The notes beneath the pieces were generated by a model. The model saw nothing but the letters and a program-made list of their open reading frames with translations. It was not told where the DNA came from and did not search any database. The translations under genes were made by a program, and so were the position numbers. Positions 11,214 to 22,187 of a DNA stretch of 64,000 nt are shown here, piece by piece (position 1 is the first letter of the stretch; every line of letters starts with the position of its first letter). This DNA comes from Curvularia sp. ZM96 (lineage: Eukaryota > Ascomycota > Dothideomycetes > Pleosporales > Pleosporaceae): positions 992,001 through 1,056,000 of the forward strand of contig JAJGBQ010000005.1 in assembly GCA_022457065.1 (NCBI GenBank), in the 5' to 3' direction.

Positions 11214-13410
11214 ATGGCCTTTTCATTCGGCCAGCAGAATAGCGGCAGCGGCAGCAGCAGTACGCCCAACAAGCCTCTCTTTGGCGCGACTCCTTCGACG
11301 GGCGGCGCAACAACGTCTCTCTTCGGCACTGCAAACAGCACCAGCAACACGTCCAGCGCACCTAGCAGCGGTGGTCTGTTTGGCGGTGCCACAAGCAACA
11401 CAAGTGGAGCGGGCCTCTTTGGCGGTGGTGCTGCATCGAGCACACCAGCAAGCAAGCCTGGTGGTCTTTTCGGCGGAGGTCAAGCTGGCGCGTCGTCAAC
11501 ACCATCAGCCTTTGGTAGCGGTGGAGGCTTCGGATTCGGAAAGAAGGAGGGAGATGCAGCAAAACCAGCCGGAGGACTGTTTGGCGGCGCCGGAGCCTCT
11601 TCTGGCGGAGCTGCTTCATCTTCTACTCCCTCGTTCGGGTTTGGAGCTGCTGCTGGTGAGTGTTTATACATGCGCAAGTCGCTACATACATCTGCTAATA
11701 CAATACACAGGCTCAACTCCATCAGCCACGCCTGCGACAAACAAGACATCCCTCTTCCCCTCTACTACTCCAGCTGGTGCCCCTCCCGGTGGCAGCTTGT
11801 TCTCCCAGAACACCCAATCGAACACTGGTGCCCAATCCGGCTCTTCTTTGTTTGGTCAGCAGAGTAGCCAGACTACTGGAGGCGGATCGTCGCTGTTCGG
11901 CGGCGCAAAGCCTGCCACAACAACCGCTTCTTCCACCCCTAGTCTGTTCAGCTTAGGAGGAAACACGGCCAGCTCCACTGACGCAAACAAGAGTGCTACA
12001 CCCACTGCTGCGCCGACATCGAACCTATTTGGAGGAAACCAGTCTTCGACACCAAGTGGACAGGACGCGCAGACCCCCAAGCCTGCAGGGGGTCTTTTTG
12101 GTGGACTCGGAAGTACAACACCTGCTACCGCCGCGAAGCCTTCTGGCTTCACCCTCGGTGCTACATCATCCGCTCAACCTGCTTCTTCGCAGCCTGCGTC
12201 GAGCGGCACCCCAACCTTGAGCCTCGGCGGAAATACTAGCAACACAGCTTCTTCTGCGGGTACATCTGGCGGTTTGTTCTCCACTGCAGCAAGCTCTACT
12301 CCGACATCTACTGGAGGTGGTTTCAGTTTCGGCAAACCTGGTGCTGCCAGTACTGCAGCAAGCACTGCAGCAACTACTACCGCTACAGCCGGTGCGCCCA
12401 CTACAACTGCATCATCTGGAAGCTCCCTATTCCCCAGCTTAGGAGGCGGAAGCTCTGCCGCTCCTGCAACTTCTGGGGCTGCATCTACTTCGGCTACCGC
12501 GCCAAGCTTGTTCAGCAAGCCCGCTGGAAGTGAGGCGGCAGCATCTAAACCCAGCACCGAAGCCCAGTCCACCCCTACCTTGGGAGCTACTGCCGGTGCT
12601 ACGGGCAGCAATGCGGCCCAAAGTGGGCTCGCGGCCTCAACCGCTGGACCCGCGCCATCGGCGCAATCCCGGCTGAAGAACAAGTCCATGGACGAGATCA
12701 TCACTCGCTGGGCTGCCGATCTATCAAAGTACCAGAAAGAGTTCCAGGCTCAAGCTGAGCAGGTCGCGTCATGGGACCGAGCATTGGTCGAAAATTCTGA
12801 CAAGGTTCGACAGCTGTACTCGAAGACCTTCCAGGCTGAACGCGATGCTGCCGAAGTTGAGAGGCAGCTGACGATGATGGAGGAGAATCAGCAGGAACTG
12901 GACTCTTACCTTGACCGCTATGAGAAGGAGATTGATAACCTCATGAAGATGCACGGGGTTAGCGGCAAGAATGAGAGCTTGCGCGGCCCTGACCAGGAGC
13001 GCGAGAGGACGTAAGTGTACCCAGGGCTTATCCAAGGAATTTGCAAGAAGACTAACAACATGTACAGTTACAAGCTTGCTGAGAAGCTTCAAGACCGCCT
13101 CAATGAACTCAACAAGGACCTCACAGAAATGATTGAGGAAATCAACAGCACATCTCAGACACTGAGCAAGACGGGCAAGCCAGACGATCCTTTGACAAAG
13201 GTGGTTCGTGTTCTCAACACGCAGCTCTCGCAGCTCCAGCTCATCGACTCGGGAGCCTCGCAACTCCAGGAAAAGATTGCCAAGGCACAGAGAGAGACGC
13301 AGCGCGTGGGTGCAAACGGTTGGAATGGCCTTGGTTCGGACCCTTCGGCCGATTTCATGAACAGCATGCGTGGAGGCAGGCCGACGCAGCGATTCGGTGG
13401 TGTGTCGTAG
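11214..13410 (+). CDS. nsp1: Nucleoporin Nsp1 (FG-repeat and coiled coil)
   Basis: Central-channel nucleoporin that forms the Nsp1-Nup57-Nup49 complex and carries transport receptors through the pore. Three exons: 11214-11655, 11711-13010 and 13068-13410, giving 694 residues. The N-terminal 490 or so residues are low-complexity S/T/G/A sequence with many SLFG, GLFGG, FGFG and NLFGG repeats and almost no charge. From about residue 500 (KNKSMDEIITRW) to about 660 runs the heptad-rich Nsp1 C-terminal coiled coil, including DLSKYQKEFQ and YKLAEKLQDRLNELNK. The coiled-coil reading frame is restored exactly across the second intron (ERT-YKLAEK). The start is the first in-frame Met, MAFSFG, as in other Nsp1 proteins. 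The repeat region is rich in near-identical short motifs, so assembly errors there are possible. Confidence 0.96.
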
Positions 13411-13650
13411 ATGTGTGAAGGATGAAAAATGATAATGGATCACGCGACATAGGTGGATCAGGGGTTGTAAAGATAACTGGGACAGTTTTAAACTTGATGG
13501 GATGTTTTTGCATAGATTTGGGCGTTTGAATCTTTCTCTTCCTCAGGCAGTGGTATGGCAATGTCGCGTTTGGATCTTAGTCGTGCGTATCGTGACGTTC
13601 TTGTGGTGAAACAGTCTCCTCTGAAAAGGAGACGCAACAGTTCCATTCCT

Positions 13651-15402
13651 CTAAACCTTTTCACCAAATGCCCCCTGTTGAACCTGCACCTCTCCCTCCT
13701 CTTCTCCTTTCCCTACCACTGTCTCCCCACCCACGCCCGTCACATCCCTCCTCTTCTCCGTCCTCACCTGCATCCAGACCAACGCCGCCGTCCACACCCC
13801 CATCGCCACACTAACCGCAATCATGGCCCACATTCCCCTTGTAAAATACGGCGCAAAGTTCGCGCCGTAGAACAAGATACTCCACCAGGCGTTCACTGCG
13901 TTAGATCCCATATTCATGCTCGCAATGACGACAGCACGTAGACTATCTTCTTCATAGCGCAGGACATCGTTGGCCCAGGCGAAAAAGGTGGCTTGGCAGG
14001 CATACACACTGCCGGCCCAGTAGTACATTGCAAAATGGATGGTGGTGTTGTGCGGGTAGGCAAGGATGAGGGCGGAAGTGATGACGCCTGTGATGGCGAT
14101 CCAGTAGCCGACTATGCGAGGACGAGCGTTAGCAAGTTCCTTTCTTACAACATGACTGTTGAATTTGGCTAGAAAGAGAGGAGGAATAACATACCAAGAT
14201 ACCTCTTTCCCCCCATAAAATCCGTCAGCGTCGCCCAAAAAAGCGTTGACACAATGCCCACCGCGGGCACACCCGTCGGGTAGTTATTATTCTGCGTCAC
14301 AGTATATTTTTGCGTGGGATGGCTCTTCATGTACAGCTGTAGCAAGGCATTTGTACTAAAAGATTCGGTTTCTCCTGCCAGAATCCACAGGATGACGAAG
14401 AAATACCAGTACCATGTTTTGAAGCAGTGTTTGAGGAACGAGAGGGAAATGGGGGTTCGCTCGGATACTTCGGGGACACGGGATATGGCGAGGGCTTTTT
14501 CAGAGGCGCTGAGATACGGTGCGCGCGTGTTTTTGGGTGTGTCGGGGAAAAGGAGGAAGCCGTAGACTGCGACGGGCAGGGTGATGATGCCGTCGATGAC
14601 TAGAAGGCGGGAAAAGTTAGATGGGTTTCTGGGGGGAAGGGGAGATAAGAAGGGGGGGAGACTTGCTGAAGAGCCAGCGCCAGCCGCTCATGCCTCGGAG
14701 CCCATCCATGCTACTGTGGATTCCTGTTTGGATGAAGCCGCCAATCATGGTTCCGGCGAGCCCAGATGCGGTGAAGATTCCAGATCGTTTTCCAAGCTCT
14801 TTCTCGGTGTACCATGATCCGAGGATGTAATGGGTTCCAACAAAGGTTGAGGATTCAAACAAGGCCTGGAAGAAGCGGATGGCCATGATGTCTTGGGGCT
14901 TTTGGGCCGCTGCCGTGACCATGGTGAGACCGGCCCATGCTACCTTGTCTATTTGTTAGTCGTCACGATGATGTGTATGCTAGCACTGAGCGTACCATGC
15001 ATGCCGGGAAGAAGTAGCGTGGCTTGATGTAGTAGAGAGCGATATTGCACGGTACTTGGCCGATCGTGTATCTTAACTAAATGTCAACAGACACTCTTGC
15101 GCCGCATATCTACGAAAACCTACCCAACTGTGAAGACCGTGTTGATCTGGTTGAGTTGGTTGCCTTTGAAACTCAACTCTTCTCTCATACCAGAAACATA
15201 TGCGTTGTTGAGATTGGTGCGATCAAGATAGCTTTGAACAACATTAGAAAACCGTTTTCTTGATTTTGAAACATGGCACATACTTGAGAAAGTACATGAG
15301 GCAGCAGAAGCTCAAGATGAAAAAATCGAGCTTCTGCACCAGCTTGCGCTCTCCTGGCGCATTCTGGTCGCCTCGCAGATAGGCAATGAACTTGTTTGCC
15401 AT
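13651..15402 (-). CDS. MFS permease of the Dal5/allantoate family (Liz1/Fen2-like)
   Basis: Proton-coupled plasma-membrane transporter of anionic nutrients. The family moves allantoate, pantothenate, nicotinate and similar acids. Six exons: 15402-15284, 15231-15124, 15071-14996, 14943-14667, 14599-14195 and 14111-13651, giving 481 residues. Landmarks are DFFILSFCCLMYFL in the first helix, the diagnostic NYLDRTNLNNAYVSG, GQVPCNIALYYIKPR, RFFQALFESSTFVGTHY, SGWRWLFIIDG and FAWANDVLRYEE. The NYLDRTNLNNAYVSG and RFFQALFESS forms resemble the Liz1/Fen2 pantothenate-type subgroup, but substrate cannot be read from sequence. The fourth intron (14600-14666) is GC-AG: only a GCAAGT donor restores WRWLF-IIDG. 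It is transcribed divergently from an amidase 629 bp away, which suggests uptake and hydrolysis of a common nitrogen compound. Confidence 0.9.
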
Positions 15403-16031
15403 GTTGATTCAATGGCGCCGTTCGGCGGCGAGACGGTCTTCAGCGATGGTCGCACAGCATGCGCAGAGTCGTTGTTTTGTAGGATGTCTCGATATCGATA
15501 CGAAGGCTATCAGGCCAACCTCTGATTAGGTATCCTTATCTAATCTGTCCGTGGTTTTCAGTATGCTTCGGATCAAGCACTCGGATGCGCGACCAGGCCG
15601 AAGGAATGGAGCAACGGGCGCATGATATCAGAGATAGTACGCCGCTTTTAACTGACTCGAGATGTGCGTAATCAGGAATCTTTCCATGCAGATCTCTGGG
15701 CTCCTCGGTACGCAGCTGATTGCCGGCCTCAGTAGGCGTTCCTCAGGCTCAACAAGGAAAGTAAGTCCCCTAGAGTAGTGACAATCTACCCGGCCGATTC
15801 ACGGAGAGGGCGTGATACGCGTTTAGCTTGGGGGTGGTGGGCCTTGAAGTGCGGGGAGGGTGGTAAGGTCCTCGCTGCAAAGGGTTCCGGCCGAGGGTCA
15901 CACGAATTGGATACAAATCAGAGACGAGCTACCAATGCAATTGCTTGCTTGAAATTTGTCTGGGCATTTCAATTCATTCCATTTCATGACTCTAACATTA
16001 TAGTACCTTGGTATTGCGCAAATCTTGGGCC
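15403..16031. promoter_or_regulatory. Divergent promoter, permease / amidase
   Basis: 629 bp shared upstream region. It contains two HGATAR-type GATA-factor sites: AGATAAG on the minus strand (15535-15541) and AGATAG (15632-15637). Several palindromic GATATC/CGATAC steps lie at 15490-15500 and 15624-15629. Such sites are bound by AreA-type nitrogen regulators in related fungi. The role here is inferred. Confidence 0.4.
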
Positions 16032-17980
16032 ATGGCATCTGAACCAAAGTGGGAGAAAGTCGCTGCGGAGAAGCGCGCAGCTCTCTCGGAATCAATTCCG
16101 ACCTCGTATCGCATTCCCAAAGACAAACTGCCGCCCGAGACGCAACTCAATGTGACAACATGGCCGAAGGAGTCTGGGTGGTTTACGCCCAAGGAGCTGG
16201 AGATCACGGATAGCACAGCTTCCCAGATTCTAGAAAAGATTGCGTCGAAAGCTTGGAGCGCAGAGGATGTGACGGCCGCGTTTTGCAAACGTGCAGCAGC
16301 CGCTCATCAACTGGTATGGCAGAAGCTCCGGAGATACTTGAGAGGATTGTCTGACGGACATTAGACCAATTGCCTCAGCGATGCCTTCTTCGATGAAGCA
16401 ATTGCGCAGGCCAAGTCTCTCGACGAGCATCTCCAGCGAACCGGCCAAGTCGTAGGACCGCTTCATGGTCTTCCTATTTCGCTCAAGGACAATTTCAATG
16501 TCAAGGGAAAGGACAGCACTGTGGGCTTTACATCGCTCGTCGGCAAGCCAGTTGATCACAATTCGACTCTTGTAGACTTGCTGGAGAACCTTGGTGCGGT
16601 GCGGTATTGCAAGACCAACGTGCCAACGGCCATGATGATTGTATGTATGAGGATATGGTCATGATGCAACAGCTCACACGGTGTAGGCAGAGTCCGTGAA
16701 CAACACATTTGGTCGTACTGTCAATCCATTGAACCGCAAGGTTACGTCGGGAGGGTCCTCAGGCGGAGAATCCGCGCTCATCGCATTCGGAGGCAGTCCT
16801 CTAGGCGTTGGAACCGATATCGTAGGTATTTTCCTGTCGCTCACACTCCGCTGCTAACCATTCAAAAAGGGCGGTAGTTTACGAATTCCTGCAGCGTGCA
16901 CCGGTATATTCACTCTTCGCCCATCCTTCGGTCGCTTTACTACACAAAGATGTACGTCGGGTCTTGCTGGTCAGGAGGCAGTACAGAGCGTCAACGGTCC
17001 CATGGGAAAGACTCTTGAGGATATTACGATGTACTCCAAGGCCGTGGTCGACGCGCAACCTTGGAAAGTGGATCCCAAGATGCTGCCAATACCGTGGCGG
17101 ACTGCAGAACCATTGGAGAAGCTCAAGATTGCTGTGCTTTGGAATGACGGCATTTGTATGCCCACTCCACCAGTAACGAGGGCACTGAAAGAGACCGTGG
17201 AGAAGTTGAAGAAGGCAGGACATGAAGTCGTTGACTGGGACCCTAAGCTGCATCAGACCGCGCTCGAACTTCTAGTGAGTATTTGAAGTAACCTGTAAAA
17301 CTCCTCTCTGACCAGAACAGAGTCGGATGTTTGTTGCAGACGGCGGAAAGAGTGTTCAGGCCTTGCTGGACCCCACTGGCGAGCCCATTCGGCCTGAGAT
17401 GCAAATGTATGCGGATGCCAAAGAACTAGGAGTCTACGACATGTGGAAACTGCACCTCACCAGATCCGACTTACAACGGCAATACTTAGAGCAGTGGAAC
17501 TCCATTGAGGGGCTCGACGCCATCTTGGGTAAGCTGAACATCTGCATTGTGCATTTTCCCGGATTAACCTTGGACAGCGCCCACGACTCCTTACTCGAGC
17601 GTACCGCATGGTGACTTCAAATACGTCGGATACACAGGTGTTTATAACGTTGTAGACTATTCTGCCGTATCTTTCCCCTGTGGCGTCTCTGTCGAAAAAT
17701 CCAAGGACAAGCCCTTGAGTGATCACAAACCTCAGAGTGAATTCTGCAAGGTGACTCAAGAAAGCTGTAAGTTGAACATCACAATCTTACCGAGTGACAT
17801 TAGTTACTGATACGTGATAGATGACCCTGAGCTGTTGGATGGACTGCCTGTGAGCTTACAGTAAGTAATGCAATTGCCTGACCTCTTGATTGCGATGCTG
17901 ATGTATGTAGGCTTGTCGCCCGAAGACTTGAGGAAGAGAAGGTGCTTGCGATGACCGCAACCGTTCTGCAAGCGGTTTAG
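16032..17980 (+). CDS. Amidase-signature family hydrolase (acetamidase-like)
   Basis: Hydrolyses a carboxamide to acid and ammonia, probably in nitrogen scavenging. Eight exons: 16032-16313, 16365-16640, 16687-16821, 16870-17274, 17321-17528, 17578-17766, 17821-17860 and 17911-17980, giving 534 residues. The Ser-cisSer-Lys triad is visible as Lys135 (PISLKDNF), Ser210 (GGSSGGE) and Ser234 (GTDIGGSLRIP). Their spacings of 75 and 24 residues equal those of fatty acid amide hydrolase (142/217/241). The N-terminus (KWEKVAAEKR) and the C-terminal EFCKVTQESYDPELLDGLP block are typical of fungal acetamidase-type enzymes. Two introns flank the segment around the nucleophile, and the frame is exact across all seven. 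The head-to-head partner is a Dal5-family permease, so substrate import and cleavage may be co-regulated. The exact amide is unknown. Confidence 0.93.
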
Positions 17981-18480
17981 TTATAGAGCTTTGTTCCTTA
18001 AAGGATTAGACAAAATTTAGGCGCATTAGAGTTGACTCATGTAACAGATGTTGTTTCGTTCACAGGTGAGGTTCATGAGACTGACAGCTTCCTGCAGCAT
18101 GCATAGTGCCCTTGTCAAGTAGTACCAGGAAGGGGCAAGTGTTCTGTCTGGTAAACAACTACACAACTAGCCCAACAAGGGTCCTGCCTCGGTTCTTATC
18201 ACGACATGATATTTTCGGCTCACTCTTCCATCCTGATATCCTTTACGGCCGGCTTCATCTACCTCCATGACCTCTACCGACTTACCTGCCTTCACATGCC
18301 AGTAGTTGAGGCTGGCCGCCTCCTTTACCTCAACTTCTCTAAGCGAACATCTTGCTTTTGCCTAGAAACTCAGCTGCCAAACCTCCTGCCTACTCCTCAG
18401 CGGCTCTATAATCATCATCCGTATATTCTTCGCAGTTTTCGCCACATTGCGTCACGAGAAACAGTCTCATAGCCTAAAAC
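17981..18480. other. Intergenic
   Basis: 500 bp between amidase stop and the next start. The second half (18200-18470) is C/T-rich plus-strand leader-like sequence. No further gene seen. Confidence 0.5.
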
Positions 18481-21400
18481 ATGGTCGAGACTCCTGTCAA
18501 TGAGTCGAACAGAGCGAGCACGCGACCGAGACCAGGCGCATTAACGGACAACAAGAAGGCTCCAGCACCAATGAGAAAGAAGCTTCCTTGGCTTGAGGAC
18601 AACCGACGCAACACTTCGTACAAAGGGTCTGTTGCTGGCCACCTTCGCACCTCCGAACGCACTCCACGTACCACATCCGTCGATGGTCCTCCTAGTGCTG
18701 GAAATTCACCGTCCCCCAGTACTCATGTGCCAGGCCGCAAGCTATCGTCAGCGGATACTTCGTGGGCTGCAGTAGGGAACAAACCAGTACGAAGGCCAAC
18801 ATTTGTCGCTGCTGCTACTGCTGCCAGTCAGAGCGCTTCACCGACTGGAAGTAGTCCATCACCAGCTACGAGACACCAACAGTCTGCGGTTCGACGGGCA
18901 TCCTCAGCCTCGACCAAAGCAATCCCAGAGCGGCCTGCACATCGGTTGTCGTTTTCAAAACCTCATAATCCTAAGAAACGTCTTTCGGTCGTACGAATCA
19001 AGGAAGATGTCGATCATCCCAAGGACAGTGATTATCGCCAGCGCGCTCAGAGTTTGGCACCCATTCCAGATCATCTGGAACAGCCTCCAACACCAGAGCT
19101 CATTCAGACGCCAATATATAGCGATTCTGATAGTCCATTAGCACCTACGGTGACCGCAACAAGGGTGCGCACCTCCATAGCCCAGCCAACACCATCTCGC
19201 AATTCATTTGAGCATACTACTAGCAGACGAATAAGCAACGCAGTAGGCGACCTAGAAGAGATGGTACAAGAAGCCGTTGATGCTGCTAAGAATGCCCATG
19301 ATCGAGATCAGGTAGAAGAGATATATGGGATTATCGAAGGGGCCAAAAACGCTGTTCAAGAAGCATCTGCCGGACCTGTACACCTCATGGCCACAGCCCC
19401 TCCCCTCAAAGCTTCCAGCTCCTCGAGCCCTTCCTCTGAGCCTTATCATACAGCAAGATCCCCTAACGTCCCTGAAAATGTACTTGAAGATATTGCGCCA
19501 AACCGTCCTGAGCAATCCAGGCTTCATAGAGCCTCCGTGTCGCATGATTGGGCCTACTCGAGCCAGGAACAGCCGAACAAAGAGCACTCGTCCATACCAG
19601 CGAGTACTTCGAATGACAGGGAGAACGAACAAGACAACATCAAATCAGGGACTTCCAACAACCTTCTCTTACCAAAACACGTTAAAGCATCCCCTAGAGA
19701 GCATGTAGATTTTGTTCTCCGCCCTGTAGGCCGAGATGAGTCTCGCGGTCGTTCGCGACAACGAGCTACCAACCCCAGGGCCGACCGAAACCCTCGCAGC
19801 CAACACAAGAACCTCAAACGCATACCTTTGTCTGATTCAGAACGTAGTCAAAAAGACTCTGATATCAGTGAAAGTGACATTTCATCCGGAGATGACCAGC
19901 CCCCAGCGAAACCGTATGGTAATGAACTCACGCTCCGAGGGCAAATGCAATATCATACATTCGACCTGCGACGCCCTCACCGTAGACAACCAATTGCAAG
20001 GAATTGGTCTACGTTCAGGAAGCGCCTCACAGCGACGATAGCGTGTATCAATACAGCCCTGCTTGGTATCATTGTTGGCATCTACGCAGGTGAGGTACCA
20101 CGCATACAGTACTCTCTGGCAGATGAACAGCATGTCGCCATTGTTGGAAACGCAGTCTTGTTCACTGGAATTGCTATTTCTACGCTCTTTGCTTGGCCAC
20201 TGCCGCTCCTCCATGGAAGAAAGCCCTACATCCTCTCAGCATTGGCCACTGCCTTACCACTTCAGTTTCCTCAAGCTATCGTGGTGAGCGGCTATGGCGA
20301 CAAGGACCCCGTACTGCGCGTTGGACTCTTGCTCGCCCGCACTGTATCTGGCCTCGTTCTCGGCTTTGCCAATGTGAACTACATCACCGTACTGCTTGAC
20401 TTGTTCGGAGCCTCGCTGCAATCCAAAAACCCGCATCAAGAGTTTGTGGTTGCCAACGATGTGCGCCGTCATGGTGGGGGCATGGGCATCTGGTTGGGAA
20501 TCTGGTCCTGGTGTTGGATTGGTTCGATCGCTGTAGGCTTCCAAATTGGTGCTGCAATCATCGAAAGCTTGCCGCCACAATGGGGGTTCTACATCGTGGT
20601 GGTAATTTTACTCTTTGCTTTGGTACTCAACATCATTGCTCCGGAAACACGGCGGGCCCAGTATCGCAAATCAGTAACTGAAGTGTATGACAAGGACGAG
20701 AACTTTATTACCAGGCGAGTGAACAGAGGGGAGGTAAAGTTGCATATCTCAACTGAAGGACCAACGAGTTGGTTTGACGAGATGTGGGCTGGGGTAAAGC
20801 TCATGATTATGATGCTGTGCCAGCCAGGTTTCCTCGTCCTCGCGCTCTACCTCGGCTGGATCTACGCACAGGTCGTGCTCGTTGTCGTTCTGTTAGGCGC
20901 CCTTCTGTCACGAGACTACAGATGGAGGTCTACGATGGTGGGCGCAGGAGTTATGTCTGTTGCTATTGGAGCGCTCCTAGCTGTTCCCATGACGAAAGCA
21001 GGCATTTTCTCCCGCTCCCGCAAAAGATCCTTTCGCACCGACTCCATGACATTCGAGAAGCAAGTCACTTGGACTAGTCATTTCGTTCGGCGCGGCGTCT
21101 TCACGCTCGTACTTCCTCTCATGGGAATGGCTTACACAATCTCCTCAGCCGGGCGCCCGAAGCCATATATTGTACCAATCATCTTCGCTGGCGCAATCGG
21201 GTTCCTCAGTATCCTCGCCATAGCTGAGTGCCACGGCCTCGTGATGGAGACGTTTGATACGTGTGATTTGCAACCTGGAGTCAACACAAAGCATCGCCTC
21301 CAAAGTATGGCAGTGCAAGACCGCAGAAGAAGAACAAACTATTCGTCTTTCCCTCGGGTCACAGCTGGGATCTTCATCAGCCAAGTCATCGCTTTCATCC

Positions 21401-21804
21401 TCGCTGCTGTGGCAACCATAGTCGGAGGCACAATGACACGAAACCTTGGTGCTCAAACATCGACTGCAGTTACAGCAGGTGTTCTCCTAGGTCTGACAAT
21501 TTTACTCATATTGGTGCTTCTACGTTTCAAGTCCGTGCAGGTCATACCGAACCACACTTTCGGAACCCGCCGGGACACTGCAGCATGGGAAGAGTTCAAA
21601 GATCTGGAGAAGATGGGCAGGGGTAGCGATTGGAAGGCAGTAGTGATTGGAAATCCGAGTGGCAAGTTCAGGAGGATGAATGTGCTCGAACTGGGTGCTT
21701 TGAGTCGATGGACGGAGATCAGAAAACTGAACTTCTTGATTAAAGGGGTGATGTTGGGACAGCCGAAGGAGAAGAAGCAGCGAAGCTCGAGATACAGCGA
21801 GTAA
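18481..21804 (+). CDS. MFS transporter with a 500-residue disordered N-terminal tail
   Basis: Single-exon protein of 1107 residues. Residues 1-505 are Ser/Pro/Arg-rich and without membrane segments, with basic patches such as HNPKKRLSVVRIKED and SRGRSRQRATNPRAD. One short helical stretch, DLEEMVQEAVDAAKNAHDRDQ, lies near residue 255. From about 510 a major-facilitator core begins (FRKRLTATIACINTALLGIIVGIYAGEVPRIQYSL), with an MFS motif-A-like loop HGRKPYI between the second and third helices. Further helices include LLARTVSGLVLGFANVNYI, GIWSWCWIGSIAVGFQIGAAII, and six more after a long central loop containing SWFDEMWAGVKLM. It ends with a cytosolic tail. The fold resembles DHA1-type exporters, but the substrate is unknown. 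The tail probably is a phosphorylated regulatory or tethering region (inference). Confidence 0.85.
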   Translation: MVETPVNESNRASTRPRPGALTDNKKAPAPMRKKLPWLEDNRRNTSYKGSVAGHLRTSERTPRTTSVDGPPSAGNSPSPSTHVPGRKLSSADTSWAAVGNKPVRRPTFVAAATAASQSASPTGSSPSPATRHQQSAVRRASSASTKAIPERPAHRLSFSKPHNPKKRLSVVRIKEDVDHPKDSDYRQRAQSLAPIPDHLEQPPTPELIQTPIYSDSDSPLAPTVTATRVRTSIAQPTPSRNSFEHTTSRRISNAVGDLEEMVQEAVDAAKNAHDRDQVEEIYGIIEGAKNAVQEASAGPVHLMATAPPLKASSSSSPSSEPYHTARSPNVPENVLEDIAPNRPEQSRLHRASVSHDWAYSSQEQPNKEHSSIPASTSNDRENEQDNIKSGTSNNLLLPKHVKASPREHVDFVLRPVGRDESRGRSRQRATNPRADRNPRSQHKNLKRIPLSDSERSQKDSDISESDISSGDDQPPAKPYGNELTLRGQMQYHTFDLRRPHRRQPIARNWSTFRKRLTATIACINTALLGIIVGIYAGEVPRIQYSLADEQHVAIVGNAVLFTGIAISTLFAWPLPLLHGRKPYILSALATALPLQFPQAIVVSGYGDKDPVLRVGLLLARTVSGLVLGFANVNYITVLLDLFGASLQSKNPHQEFVVANDVRRHGGGMGIWLGIWSWCWIGSIAVGFQIGAAIIESLPPQWGFYIVVVILLFALVLNIIAPETRRAQYRKSVTEVYDKDENFITRRVNRGEVKLHISTEGPTSWFDEMWAGVKLMIMMLCQPGFLVLALYLGWIYAQVVLVVVLLGALLSRDYRWRSTMVGAGVMSVAIGALLAVPMTKAGIFSRSRKRSFRTDSMTFEKQVTWTSHFVRRGVFTLVLPLMGMAYTISSAGRPKPYIVPIIFAGAIGFLSILAIAECHGLVMETFDTCDLQPGVNTKHRLQSMAVQDRRRRTNYSSFPRVTAGIFISQVIAFILAAVATIVGGTMTRNLGAQTSTAVTAGVLLGLTILLILVLLRFKSVQVIPNHTFGTRRDTAAWEEFKDLEKMGRGSDWKAVVIGNPSGKFRRMNVLELGALSRWTEIRKLNFLIKGVMLGQPKEKKQRSSRYSE

Positions 21805-22187
21805 ATTGTAAGTTGAACAGCAAACGACTTTGTATCCTTTTGCCCTACATAGATGGATTAAAATTGTTATCGCTGTTTGGACGTGAACTGATGCTTGCAC
21901 GTGCTTTCGTATGATGACGTAAGTGTAGCATGCTGAGGCGACGACAATTCCTAGACGGCGTGTTTCTGGTTGGCCAGAGACTGCTCAATGAGCCAGTTTA
22001 TTCAATAAATGGCCAACCTGTTGGGAGTGATGTAAAGATGGCAATCAATCTCCTGAGCCGCTGAGCGTTCCGACAAGCGGCGCACGGCCCCCCCGGAAAA
22101 ATCGTCAGCTCACTGCCGGAGCTCCATCCACCCTCACGAGCAGACGACCGGCGACAACCCATCTTCCCTCGCTCAATTCGCATCAAG
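21805..22187. other. Promoter region of the ATP synthase subunit g gene
   Basis: 383 bp containing the 3' end of the MFS transcript and the promoter of the next plus-strand gene. A C-run at 22088-22095 and a pyrimidine-rich stretch (22120-22175) precede the start. Confidence 0.4.
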
